Assembly: GCA_003248865.1 (NCBI GenBank) | Contig: QFPK01000003.1 | Span: 124,001 to 188,000 of the forward strand | Direction of reading: 5' to 3' | Origin: Sphingomonas sp. | GTDB lineage: Bacteria; Pseudomonadota; Alphaproteobacteria; Sphingomonadales; Sphingomonadaceae | Length of the DNA stretch: 64,000 nucleotides | Shown: piece after piece, positions 33,388 to 40,662 of the stretch | Layout: every line of letters starts with the position of its first letter | Numbering within the stretch: position 1 is the stretch's first letter | Translations under genes and position numbers: made by a program | Notes under the pieces: generated by a model | Databases searched by the model: none | What the model was told of the DNA's origin: nothing | What the model saw: only the letters and a program-made list of their open reading frames with translations

Positions 33388-34287
33388 ATGCGGTTCATTT
33401 CGATTACGGCCGGGCTGGTTCTGGCGGGCGTGCTGGCGCAGCCAGCTCTGGCGCAATCCACGTTGCCGCCGGCGGTGCGGCAGATGGTGGAGGCGGCTGC
33501 CAATTCCGGCGATCAGGCCAAGATTGACGCGGTGGTGGCGATTGCCAAGGAAACCAACAAGGATGCCTCGGCAGAGATCGACAAGATCGTGGCCGACATT
33601 GGGGCCGCCAAGGCGGCCGAGCGCGAGGCGAAGCTGGCGAGCGCCGGTTTCTTCGAGGGCTGGACGGGTTCGGGCCAGCTTGGCGGCTCCATCGCGACGG
33701 GCAACAGCGAAACGAAGAGCCTGACGGCGGGTCTCAACCTCGCGCGTGACGGACTGAACTGGCGCCATCGAGCCAATCTGCTGATCGACATTGTCGACAA
33801 CGACGGCGGCACCGACCAGCAGCGTATCCTGGGCGGCTATCAGATCGATTATAAATTCTCCGAGCGGCTCTATGCCTGGGGTCGCTTCGAGTATGAGCGC
33901 AACCGCGAGGCGGGCATCGAGCGCCGCTTCGCCGAATCGGCCGGTCTCGGCTGGCGGGCCATTGATGGTGCGGCGGTGAAGTGGGATCTGGAAGCCGGCC
34001 CGGCGCTGAGGCAGACAAAGTTTATCACCTACAACGAAAACACGTTCGCTGGCCGGGGTGCATCCCGATTCCTGTGGAACTGGTCTGACACCACCGTGTT
34101 CACCAACGACACGGCCGTCTTCTTCGACAGTTCCACCTCGCTCAGCAACACAACAGCACTGACATCCAGGCTGTTCGGGGCGCTCAGCACCAGGATCAGC
34201 TTCAATCTGGCCTGGGAAGAGGAGCCGCCGCTGGGTCTGGAAAAGCTGGACACCACCACCCGCTTCACGCTGGTGTATGATTTCTGA
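33388..34287 (+). CDS. DUF481-family outer-membrane beta-barrel protein, paralogue 2
   Basis: The 299-residue protein has a signal peptide (LVLAGVLAQPALAQ) and the same helical linker plus DUF481 barrel as paralogue 1. In the central 69 residues from QQRIL, about 60 are identical between the two. Of three consecutive ATG codons (33382, 33385, 33388) the last has the best spacing to AGGGG. Codons end in G and T more often than in paralogue 1, which favours C, so the pair is not a very recent copy or one was shaped differently. It is followed by pyrE after 39 bp. Confidence 0.85.
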   Translation: MRFISITAGLVLAGVLAQPALAQSTLPPAVRQMVEAAANSGDQAKIDAVVAIAKETNKDASAEIDKIVADIGAAKAAEREAKLASAGFFEGWTGSGQLGGSIATGNSETKSLTAGLNLARDGLNWRHRANLLIDIVDNDGGTDQQRILGGYQIDYKFSERLYAWGRFEYERNREAGIERRFAESAGLGWRAIDGAAVKWDLEAGPALRQTKFITYNENTFAGRGASRFLWNWSDTTVFTNDTAVFFDSSTSLSNTTALTSRLFGALSTRISFNLAWEEEPPLGLEKLDTTTRFTLVYDF

Positions 34288-34326
34288 GCCGTGACTTGGT
34301 CGATGCGCCGGGCTAAGGCCCGGCGC

Positions 34327-34908
34327 ATGACAGACGATGATGTACTCGCGGAATTCCGCGCCGCAGATGCCCTTCTGGAAGGGCATTTCATCCTCTCCTC
34401 AGGTCTCCGCTCCCCGCGCTATCTGCAATGCGCCCGGGTGCTGATGGATCCGGCCCGGGCCGAACGGCTGGCGCAGGCGCTGGCGGCGAAGATCCCGGCC
34501 GATGTGAAGGCGGCCGCGAAGGCTGTGATCGCACCCGCCATGGGCGGCCTCATCTGCGGCTATGAACTGGCCCGCGCGTTGGGGGTGGATTCGATGTTCG
34601 TGGAACGCCCCACCGGCACCTTCGAGCTGCGCCGAGGCTTCCGGCTGGAACCGGGATCGCAGGTGATCCTGATGGAGGATGTCGTCACCACCGGCCTCTC
34701 CAGCCGTGAGGCGATCAAGGCAGTGGAGGAAGCGGGCGGCAAGGTGATCCACGCAGCGAGCCTCGTCGATCGCTCCAACGGCACCGCCGATCTGGGCGTG
34801 CCCTTCACGCCGCTGATCCGCCTGTCGGTGCCGACCTACCAGCCCGACGATCTGCCCCCCGAACTCGCCGCGATCCCGGCGGTGAAGCCGGGAAGCCGCG
34901 CGGCGTGA
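34327..34908 (+). CDS. pyrE: Orotate phosphoribosyltransferase
   Basis: Makes OMP from orotate and PRPP. The 193-residue protein starts at MTDDDVLAEFRAADALLEGH; AAGG eight bases upstream supports it over the ATG at 34291. The PRPP motif is VILMEDVVTTGLSSREAIKA, and FILSSGLRSPRYLQCARVLM binds orotate. VERPTGTFELRRGFRLEPG is the flexible catalytic loop region. First gene of the pyrE-pdxJ-acpS-lepB chain. Confidence 0.95.
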   Translation: MTDDDVLAEFRAADALLEGHFILSSGLRSPRYLQCARVLMDPARAERLAQALAAKIPADVKAAAKAVIAPAMGGLICGYELARALGVDSMFVERPTGTFELRRGFRLEPGSQVILMEDVVTTGLSSREAIKAVEEAGGKVIHAASLVDRSNGTADLGVPFTPLIRLSVPTYQPDDLPPELAAIPAVKPGSRAA

Positions 34909-35624
34909 GCGCCCGGCTCCGTCTCGGGGTCAACATCGACCATGTCGCCACCATCCGCAACGCGCGGGGCGGAGACCATCCCAGCCCGCTGCGCGCGGCC
35001 GAACTGGCGACGGCCTCGGGTGCGGACGGTATCACCGCGCACCTGCGCGAGGACCGCCGCCACATGACGGATGCCGACATCGCCGAGCTGGTGACGGGCA
35101 TCGCGCTGCCGCTGAACCTTGAGATGGCGGCGACCGACGAAATGCTGGCCATCGCGCTGAAGCATCGCCCGCGCGCCGCCTGCATCGTGCCCGAACGCCG
35201 GGCCGAGCGCACGACGGAAGGCGGGCTGGATGCCGCCGGCCAGCACAATCACCTCGCCCCGCTCATCCAGAAACTGTCGGCGGCGGGCATCCGCGTCTCG
35301 CTGTTCATCGCGCCGGATCCGCGCCAGATCGAGATGGCGGCCCGGCTGGGCGCGCCGGTGGTGGAACTGCACACGGGACCTTACGCCCATGGCGAGCCGG
35401 ATGCGCTGCAGGCGCTGGTGGACGGCGCCGCGCTGGCTGAGTCGCTGGGGCTGGAGGTCCACGCCGGCCACGGCCTCACCTTCGACAATGTGCAGCCCGT
35501 CGCCGCCATCCCGCAGCTCGCGGAACTGAACATCGGCCATTTCCTGATCGGGGAGGCTGTGTTCATCGGGCTTGAAGCATCGATCAGGCAGATGCGGACG
35601 CTGATGGATGAGGCGCGCCAATGA
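34905..35624 (+). CDS. pdxJ: Pyridoxine 5'-phosphate synthase
   Basis: Last ring-forming step of the DXP-dependent vitamin B6 pathway. The 239-residue barrel shows LGVNIDHVATIRNARGG at the N-terminus, the catalytic GITAHLREDRRHM, LNLEMAATDEM with the catalytic Glu, CIVPERRAERTTEGGLD, and the C-terminal INVHAGHGL-like VHAGHGLTFDNV and NIGHFLIGEAVFIGL. The start is GTG at 34905, in a four-base overlap with pyrE, and acpS overlaps the other end. Confidence 0.97.
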   Translation: MSARLRLGVNIDHVATIRNARGGDHPSPLRAAELATASGADGITAHLREDRRHMTDADIAELVTGIALPLNLEMAATDEMLAIALKHRPRAACIVPERRAERTTEGGLDAAGQHNHLAPLIQKLSAAGIRVSLFIAPDPRQIEMAARLGAPVVELHTGPYAHGEPDALQALVDGAALAESLGLEVHAGHGLTFDNVQPVAAIPQLAELNIGHFLIGEAVFIGLEASIRQMRTLMDEARQ

Positions 35625-36025
35625 TGATCGTCGGCCTGGGCAATGACCTGTGCAACATCGATCGCATCCAGGCGTCGATCGACCGCTTCGGCCAGCGCTT
35701 CATCGACCGCATCTTCACCGAAACCGAACAGGCCAAGGCCAACCGCCGCCAGCTCACCCGCACGGCCACCTATGCCAAGCGTTTCGCCGCGAAAGAGGCA
35801 GCGTCCAAGGCGCTGGGCACCGGCTTCCGCGCCGGCGTGTTCTTCCGTGACATCGGCGTCGTGAACCTGCCGTCGGGCCGCCCCACGCTGCACTTGACGG
35901 GCGGCGCGGCCGCCCGCCTTGCCGCCATCACGCCGCCGGGGCATAAGGCGGATGTTCACCTGACCCTGACTGACGATCACCCCTGGGCACAGGCCATCGT
36001 GCTCATAACCGCGAGTCCTGAATGA
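35621..36025 (+). CDS. acpS: Holo-[acyl-carrier-protein] synthase
   Basis: Transfers 4'-phosphopantetheine from CoA to acyl carrier protein. The 134-residue trimeric type shows IVGLGNDLCNIDRI (metal-binding Asp) and YAKRFAAKEAASKALGTG (metal-binding Glu and CoA-binding Lys), then a DIGV strand. Position between pdxJ and lepB is conserved in alphaproteobacteria. Overlaps of four bases on both sides. Confidence 0.96.
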   Translation: MMIVGLGNDLCNIDRIQASIDRFGQRFIDRIFTETEQAKANRRQLTRTATYAKRFAAKEAASKALGTGFRAGVFFRDIGVVNLPSGRPTLHLTGGAAARLAAITPPGHKADVHLTLTDDHPWAQAIVLITASPE

Positions 36026-36846
36026 ACGCTCCAGCGACAGACGTCACCAAGCCACCGAAAGAGCCCTTCAGCTGGCGCCGCGAGATCCAGCAATGGGCGG
36101 TGCTCATCCTGATCGTGCTGGGCATCCACAGCTTCGTGGCCAAGCCTTTCTTCATCCCGTCGGAATCGATGATGGCGACGCTGCTGGTGGGGGACAGGCT
36201 GATTGTCACCAAATACCCCTACGGCTTCTCCTATCTCTCGCCTTCGCTGCCGATCCTGCCGCACATGCCCGGGAGGCTGTTCGGCCGCTATCCCGATCCG
36301 GGCGACATCATCGTCATCAAGAGCCCGTCCGACGGGGCGGACTGGATCAAGCGCGTGATCGCGCTGCCGGGCGACACGGTGGAGATGCGCGACGGCGCGC
36401 TGATCCTGAACGGCAAGCCGGTGCCGCGCGCGCAGCGGCCTGATACCGAGCTTCGCGTGACGCCCAACACCGACTGCCCCTACATGCCGCAGTTCCGGGG
36501 GCTGGATTCGGCGGGCGTGCCGGTCTGCCGCTACCCCACCTTCCGGGAAACGCTCCCCAACGGCCGCAGCTACGATACGCTGGACATGGCCATGACGGAG
36601 CGGGACAATTTCGGCCCCATCACCGTGCCCGAAGGCACGCTGTTCCTGATGGGCGACAACCGCGACAATTCGATGGACAGCCGGGTGCCGCCCGAAATCG
36701 GCGGGCTGGGGCTGGTGCCCTATGAAAACATCGTGGGTCGCGCCGAATTCACCACCTTCTCGCTCGATGGTTCGCAGACACTGAACCCGCTCACATGGTG
36801 GGGCGCTCTTCGGGGTGACCGCGCCTTCCTCTCCCTGCGGAAATAG
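36022..36846 (+). CDS. lepB: Signal peptidase I
   Basis: Removes signal peptides from exported proteins at the periplasmic face. The 274-residue protein has one membrane anchor (WAVLILIVLGIHSFVAKPFF, about 26-45), the catalytic serine in IPSESMMATLLVGD, the catalytic lysine in DWIKRVIALPGDTVEM, and the family end GDNRDNSMDSR. An insert with two cysteines (NTDCPYMPQFRG ... PVCRYP) between the boxes is larger than in E. coli loops and could form a disulfide. The usual next gene rnc is replaced by a permease gene. Confidence 0.96.
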   Translation: MNAPATDVTKPPKEPFSWRREIQQWAVLILIVLGIHSFVAKPFFIPSESMMATLLVGDRLIVTKYPYGFSYLSPSLPILPHMPGRLFGRYPDPGDIIVIKSPSDGADWIKRVIALPGDTVEMRDGALILNGKPVPRAQRPDTELRVTPNTDCPYMPQFRGLDSAGVPVCRYPTFRETLPNGRSYDTLDMAMTERDNFGPITVPEGTLFLMGDNRDNSMDSRVPPEIGGLGLVPYENIVGRAEFTTFSLDGSQTLNPLTWWGALRGDRAFLSLRK

Positions 36847-36864
36847 GGCGGGGCGCGGGCCGAG

Positions 36865-37911
36865 ATGAGCGACGCTTCAGCAGGCTCCGCCGGCCCCCTC
36901 ACGCGCGGCGAATATGCCGTGCGCGTGCTGCTCACCATCCTGCTGGTGGTTGTCACGCTGGCGCTGTGGCGCATGCGGGACGTGCTGCTGATCGTGTTCG
37001 CGGGCGTGCTGGTGGGTATCATCCTCAACGCGCTGTCCAACCGCATCGGCCGGCTGACGGGGCTGGGGCACCGGATGTCGCTGGCCGTCGCCACCATCTC
37101 GCTGTTCGGCCTGCTGGCGGGGCTATTCTATTTCTTCGGGCAGGAAATCTCCAGTCAGCTGCGGGAACTGGGCGCGCGGCTCCCCAAGGCCTGGGCCGAT
37201 CTGTCCCGCATCGTCGCCGACAGCGGCTATCAGGATCAGGTGAACGAGCAGATCAAAAGCTCGATCCCCAGCGGCAGCACCATCATCAGCATCGTCAGCA
37301 GCCTGGTGTCCGGCATCAGCGGCACCGTCACCGGCCTCGCGCTGGCGGTGATGGGCGGCATCTATATGGCGGCGCAGCCGGGGGTCTATCAGCGCGGCGT
37401 CGTGCTGCTGGCGCCGGGCCACCGCGCACAGCTGGCCAACCATGCCATCGACAGGACGGGCCATGCGCTGCGCGCCTGGCTGAAGGGCCAGTTCATCTCC
37501 ATGACCTTCACGGCCTTCTTCATCACCGGTGGCCTCACGCTGATCGGCGTGCCGACCCCGGTGGCGCTGGGGCTGATCGCCGGGCTGTGCGGCTTCATCC
37601 CGATGATCGGCCCGCTGGTCGGCGCGGCCGTCGGCCTGCTGGTGGCGCTGACGGTCGACACCCACACCTTCCTGATGACGGTGCTGCTCTATCTGGTGGT
37701 GCAGCAGCTGGCGGGCAGCGTGATCGAGCCTCTCATCATGCAGCGCACGGTGAACGTGCCGCCAGCGCTCACCCTGTTCGGCCTGCTGGCGATCGGCGCG
37801 CTATTCGGCATCGTCGGCGTGCTGCTGGGCGGCCCGATCCTGGTGGCTGGCTATGTGCTGGTGCGCGAGCTTTATGTGAAAGACGCACTGGGGCATCCAG
37901 TGAAGGATTGA
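36865..37911 (+). CDS. AI-2E family transporter
   Basis: Integral membrane protein of 348 residues with about eight hydrophobic segments: two at 14-55, one at 67-90, a soluble stretch (REISSQLRELGARLP ...), then five in the C-terminal half. The closing GLLAIGALFGIVGVLLGGPI is typical of the family (UPF0118). Despite the name from TqsA, members include sodium/proton antiporters and other exporters, so the substrate is open. Starts 18 bp after lepB, probably in the same transcript. Confidence 0.88.
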   Translation: MSDASAGSAGPLTRGEYAVRVLLTILLVVVTLALWRMRDVLLIVFAGVLVGIILNALSNRIGRLTGLGHRMSLAVATISLFGLLAGLFYFFGQEISSQLRELGARLPKAWADLSRIVADSGYQDQVNEQIKSSIPSGSTIISIVSSLVSGISGTVTGLALAVMGGIYMAAQPGVYQRGVVLLAPGHRAQLANHAIDRTGHALRAWLKGQFISMTFTAFFITGGLTLIGVPTPVALGLIAGLCGFIPMIGPLVGAAVGLLVALTVDTHTFLMTVLLYLVVQQLAGSVIEPLIMQRTVNVPPALTLFGLLAIGALFGIVGVLLGGPILVAGYVLVRELYVKDALGHPVKD

Positions 37912-38009
37912 GCCTGAAGCGGGGTGTCCGAAGCGCTGATCGTCGCTGGATTCTCCTACAAATCCAACAGCTCCTACATGCAAGCCGTTGAGAACAAAGT
38001 GTAGGACGA

Positions 38010-38025
38010 TGTTCCACGTGGAACA
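38010..38025. promoter_or_regulatory. parS centromere-like site
   Basis: Perfect 16-bp palindrome TGTTCCACGTGGAACA, an exact match to the alphaproteobacterial form of the ParB-binding parS sequence. The same bases could encode MFHVEQ, as at the start of rsmG genes, but the frame is short and has no protein pattern. A second partial copy, TGTTCCACG, begins at 38045. Such sites normally cluster near the replication origin. parA, parB and rsmG are not in the window. Confidence 0.8.
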
Positions 38026-38052
38026 ACCGATGTGGTTATCCGTATGTTCCAC

Positions 38053-38213
38053 GCGGCCGGCGGCCAAGCCGCCGAGTCCGCTTTGGTGGAGAAGGGAAGA
38101 AAGGAAAAGCACAGGCAAAGCCTGCGCCGTCGGACTGGCCGGCGATAGAGATCGCCCGCTCAGCCGGCCGGGCGCTTCGGCGAGCTAAGGCTGCGCCTTA
38201 ATCGCAGCCGCCT
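38053..38213 (-). repeat. Multi-hairpin 3' element, copy 3 (after lepA)
   Basis: From the lepA stop: the first bases match copy 2 including the stop (TGAAGGCGGC, then GCGATTA). Hairpin TAAGGC-GCA-GCCTTA (38186-38200) replaces TTAGCGC/GCGCTAA at the same place. A GGCCGGC stem (38137-38169) replaces the GGGCGGGG terminator. GCGCAGGC-TTT-GCCTGTGC (38109-38127) with TTTTCCTTTCTT, and GGCGGC-TTG-GCCGCC (38059-38073) close the element. Each stem differs from copies 1 and 2 yet still pairs. The AI-2E transporter gene ends 142 bp away on the other side. Confidence 0.8.
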
Positions 38214-40031
38214 TCACTCGTCCCCCATCCGCAACGCCGCAATGAACGCCTCCTGCGGAATATCGACGCTGCCATACTGCCGCATCCGCTTCTTGCCCTC
38301 TTTTTGCTTCTCCAGCAGCTTCTTCTTCCGGCTGATGTCGCCGCCATAGCATTTCGCGGTCACGTCCTTGCGCATCGCCGCGATGGTCTCACGCGCCACC
38401 ACCTTGCCGCCGATGGCGGCCTGAATGGGAATCTTGAACAGGTGTCTGGGGATCAGGTCCTTCAGCCGCTCGCACATGTGCCGGCCGCGGCCTTCGGCGG
38501 CGTCGCGGTGCACGATCATGCTCAACGCATCCACCTGTTCGCCGTTCACCAATATGGTCATCTTCACCAGATCGCCCTCGCGATGGCCGATCTGGTGGTA
38601 ATCGAAGCTGGCATAGCCCCGGCTGATGCTCTTCAGCCGGTCATAGAAATCGAACACCACTTCGTTCAGCGGCAGTTCGTAGGTCAGCTGCGCCCGGCCG
38701 CCCACATAGGTCAGGTTCTTCTGGATGCCGCGCCGGTCCTGGCACAGCTTCAGGATCGCGCCCAGATGCTCGTCGGGCACATAGATCACCGCCTCGATCC
38801 ACGGCTCTTCGATATGATCGATCTTCACCGGGTCCGGCATGTCGGCCGGGTTGTGCAGTTCGATCACGCTGCCGTCGGTGAGATGGATCCGATACACCAC
38901 GCTGGGCGCCGTGGTGATCAGGTCCAGGTCATATTCGCGGCTCAGCCGCTCCTGGATGATCTCAAGGTGCAGCAGCCCCAGGAAGCCGCAGCGGAAGCCG
39001 AAGCCCAGCGCCGCGCTCGTCTCCATCTCGAAGCTGAACGAGGCATCGTTCAGCCTGAGCTTGTAGATGCTGTCGCGCAGCTTCTCGAAATCGGCCGCAT
39101 CGGTCGGGAACAGCCCGCAGAACACCACCGGCTGCACTTCCTTGAAGCCCGGCAGGGCTTCGGCCGCCGGTCGCTTCACGTCGGTGATTGTGTCGCCCAC
39201 GCGGGCCTGCGCGATTTCCTTGATCTGCGCGGTGATGAAGCCGATCTCGCCCGGACCCAGCTGCGGCAGCTGCTCGATCTTGGGTCGGAAGGCGCCGACG
39301 CGATCCACCAGATGCTCGGTGCCGCCGGCCATGAACTTCACATTCTGGCCCTTGCGGATCACCCCGTCGATCACGCGCACAAGGATGACGACGCCCAGAT
39401 AGGGGTCGTACCAGCTGTCCACCAGCATGGCCTTCAGCGGCGCGGTCGCATCACCCTTGGGCGGCGGAATCCGCTTTACGATGGCTTCCAGCACCTCGCC
39501 AATGCCAAGGCCGGACTTGGCGCTGGCCAGCACCGCGTCGGAGGCGTCCAGCCCGATGATCTCCTCGATCTCGGCCTTCACCTTTTCCGGCTCCGCGCTG
39601 GGCAGATCCACCTTGTTGATGACGGGCACGATCTCATGGTCATGCTCGATCGACTGATAGACGTTGGCGAGCGTCTGCGCCTCCACGCCCTGCGCGGCAT
39701 CCACCACCAGCAACGCACCCTCGCACGCCGCCAGCGACCGGCTGACTTCATAGGCGAAGTCCACATGGCCGGGCGTATCCATCAGGTTCAGGATATAGCT
39801 CTTGCCGTCGTGCGCCTTGTACTCAAGCCGCACCGTCTGCGCCTTGATGGTGATGCCGCGTTCCTTCTCGATATCCATATTGTCCAGCACCTGCGCGGAC
39901 ATCTCGCGCTCAGACAGGCCACCCGTCGCCTGGATCAGCCGGTCGGCCAGCGTGGACTTGCCATGGTCAATGTGCGCGATGATCGAGAAGTTGCGGATTC
40001 GCGCCAGATCGGTGGGGGGAACAGATGCCAT
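38214..40031 (-). CDS. lepA: Elongation factor 4 (LepA)
   Basis: Ribosome-dependent GTPase linked to translation quality and initiation-complex biogenesis. The 605-residue protein has IIAHIDHGKSTLADRL (P-loop), RGITIKAQ (switch I), DTPGHVDFAYE (G3), NKVDLPSAEPEK (G4), and the LepA-specific C-terminal domain with AKCYGGDISRKKKLLEKQKEGKKRM. Complete length. It is the last gene of its own unit; a hairpin-rich element begins at the stop. Confidence 0.98.
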   Translation of the reverse strand: MASVPPTDLARIRNFSIIAHIDHGKSTLADRLIQATGGLSEREMSAQVLDNMDIEKERGITIKAQTVRLEYKAHDGKSYILNLMDTPGHVDFAYEVSRSLAACEGALLVVDAAQGVEAQTLANVYQSIEHDHEIVPVINKVDLPSAEPEKVKAEIEEIIGLDASDAVLASAKSGLGIGEVLEAIVKRIPPPKGDATAPLKAMLVDSWYDPYLGVVILVRVIDGVIRKGQNVKFMAGGTEHLVDRVGAFRPKIEQLPQLGPGEIGFITAQIKEIAQARVGDTITDVKRPAAEALPGFKEVQPVVFCGLFPTDAADFEKLRDSIYKLRLNDASFSFEMETSAALGFGFRCGFLGLLHLEIIQERLSREYDLDLITTAPSVVYRIHLTDGSVIELHNPADMPDPVKIDHIEEPWIEAVIYVPDEHLGAILKLCQDRRGIQKNLTYVGGRAQLTYELPLNEVVFDFYDRLKSISRGYASFDYHQIGHREGDLVKMTILVNGEQVDALSMIVHRDAAEGRGRHMCERLKDLIPRHLFKIPIQAAIGGKVVARETIAAMRKDVTAKCYGGDISRKKKLLEKQKEGKKRMRQYGSVDIPQEAFIAALRMGDE

Positions 40032-40225
40032 CTCGCGCCCTTAGCCTGTGGCGCGCAAATGGCAAAGCATGGCGCAACCTGACCCGTTTTCCCGCCGTTT
40101 CCCGCTCTACTCTATCGAAGACGCTGCGGATGGCCCCACTCCGCAGCGGCTCGGGTTCCCAGCGGGGGTCGGGTGTCGCGCGGCTCATCGGGTTGTCGCG
40201 TGATGCCCGGCCTTCGGGAGGCCTG

Positions 40226-40645
40226 TCAGCCAAACTGCCGCTTCAGCTCCAGCAGCGCCAGCGCCGCGCCCACCGCTTCGCCGGCCTTGTTCTTCTGCGT
40301 CGGGTCGGCGCGTGCCAGCGCCTGGGCTTCGTTCTCCACCGTCAGGATGCCGTTGCCCACCGGCAGTCCGTCCAGCGTCAGCGCCATGATGCCACGTGCG
40401 CTTTCGGTGGAGACGATCTCGAAGTGGAAGGTTTCGCCCCGGATCACGCAGCCCAGCGCCACATAGGCGTCGTAGGCGCCGGTATCGGCCGCCATGGAGA
40501 TGGCGGCCGGGATTTCCAGCGCGCCGGGCACTTCGATCAGTTCATATTTGTGCCCGCCGGCTTCCAGCGCGGCCCTGGCGCCTTGCAGCTGAAGCTCGAA
40601 GATATGGCGGTAGAAGCCCGCGCCGACGATCAGGACCTTGGCCAT
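40226..40645 (-). CDS. ribH: 6,7-dimethyl-8-ribityllumazine synthase
   Basis: Condenses the RibB product with the pyrimidine from RibD to make lumazine, the riboflavin precursor. The 139-residue protein shows VGAGFYRHIFELQLQGA, EVPGALEIPAAIS, ALGCVIRGETFHFE with the catalytic His, and GILTVENEAQALARA. The first residue block lacks the usual SRFN (reads GAGFYRH), a mild deviation. It is 17 bp downstream of ribB. A short GGCC hairpin near 40210 may terminate the operon; 40032-40225 holds no gene. Confidence 0.95.
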   Translation of the reverse strand: MAKVLIVGAGFYRHIFELQLQGARAALEAGGHKYELIEVPGALEIPAAISMAADTGAYDAYVALGCVIRGETFHFEIVSTESARGIMALTLDGLPVGNGILTVENEAQALARADPTQKNKAGEAVGAALALLELKRQFG

Positions 40646-40662
40646 GGATTGTTCCTTGCAGT

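Noticed and set aside
37988..38188. Small frame starting near MFHVEQ, like the start of rsmG
   Set aside because: Only 66 codons, no RsmG motifs after the first residues; the bases are explained by the parS palindrome and the following repeat.
40123..40145. Hairpin CTGCGGA...TCCGCAG before lepA
   Set aside because: Short, with a nine-base loop and no T tract; not distinguishable from background in GC-rich DNA.
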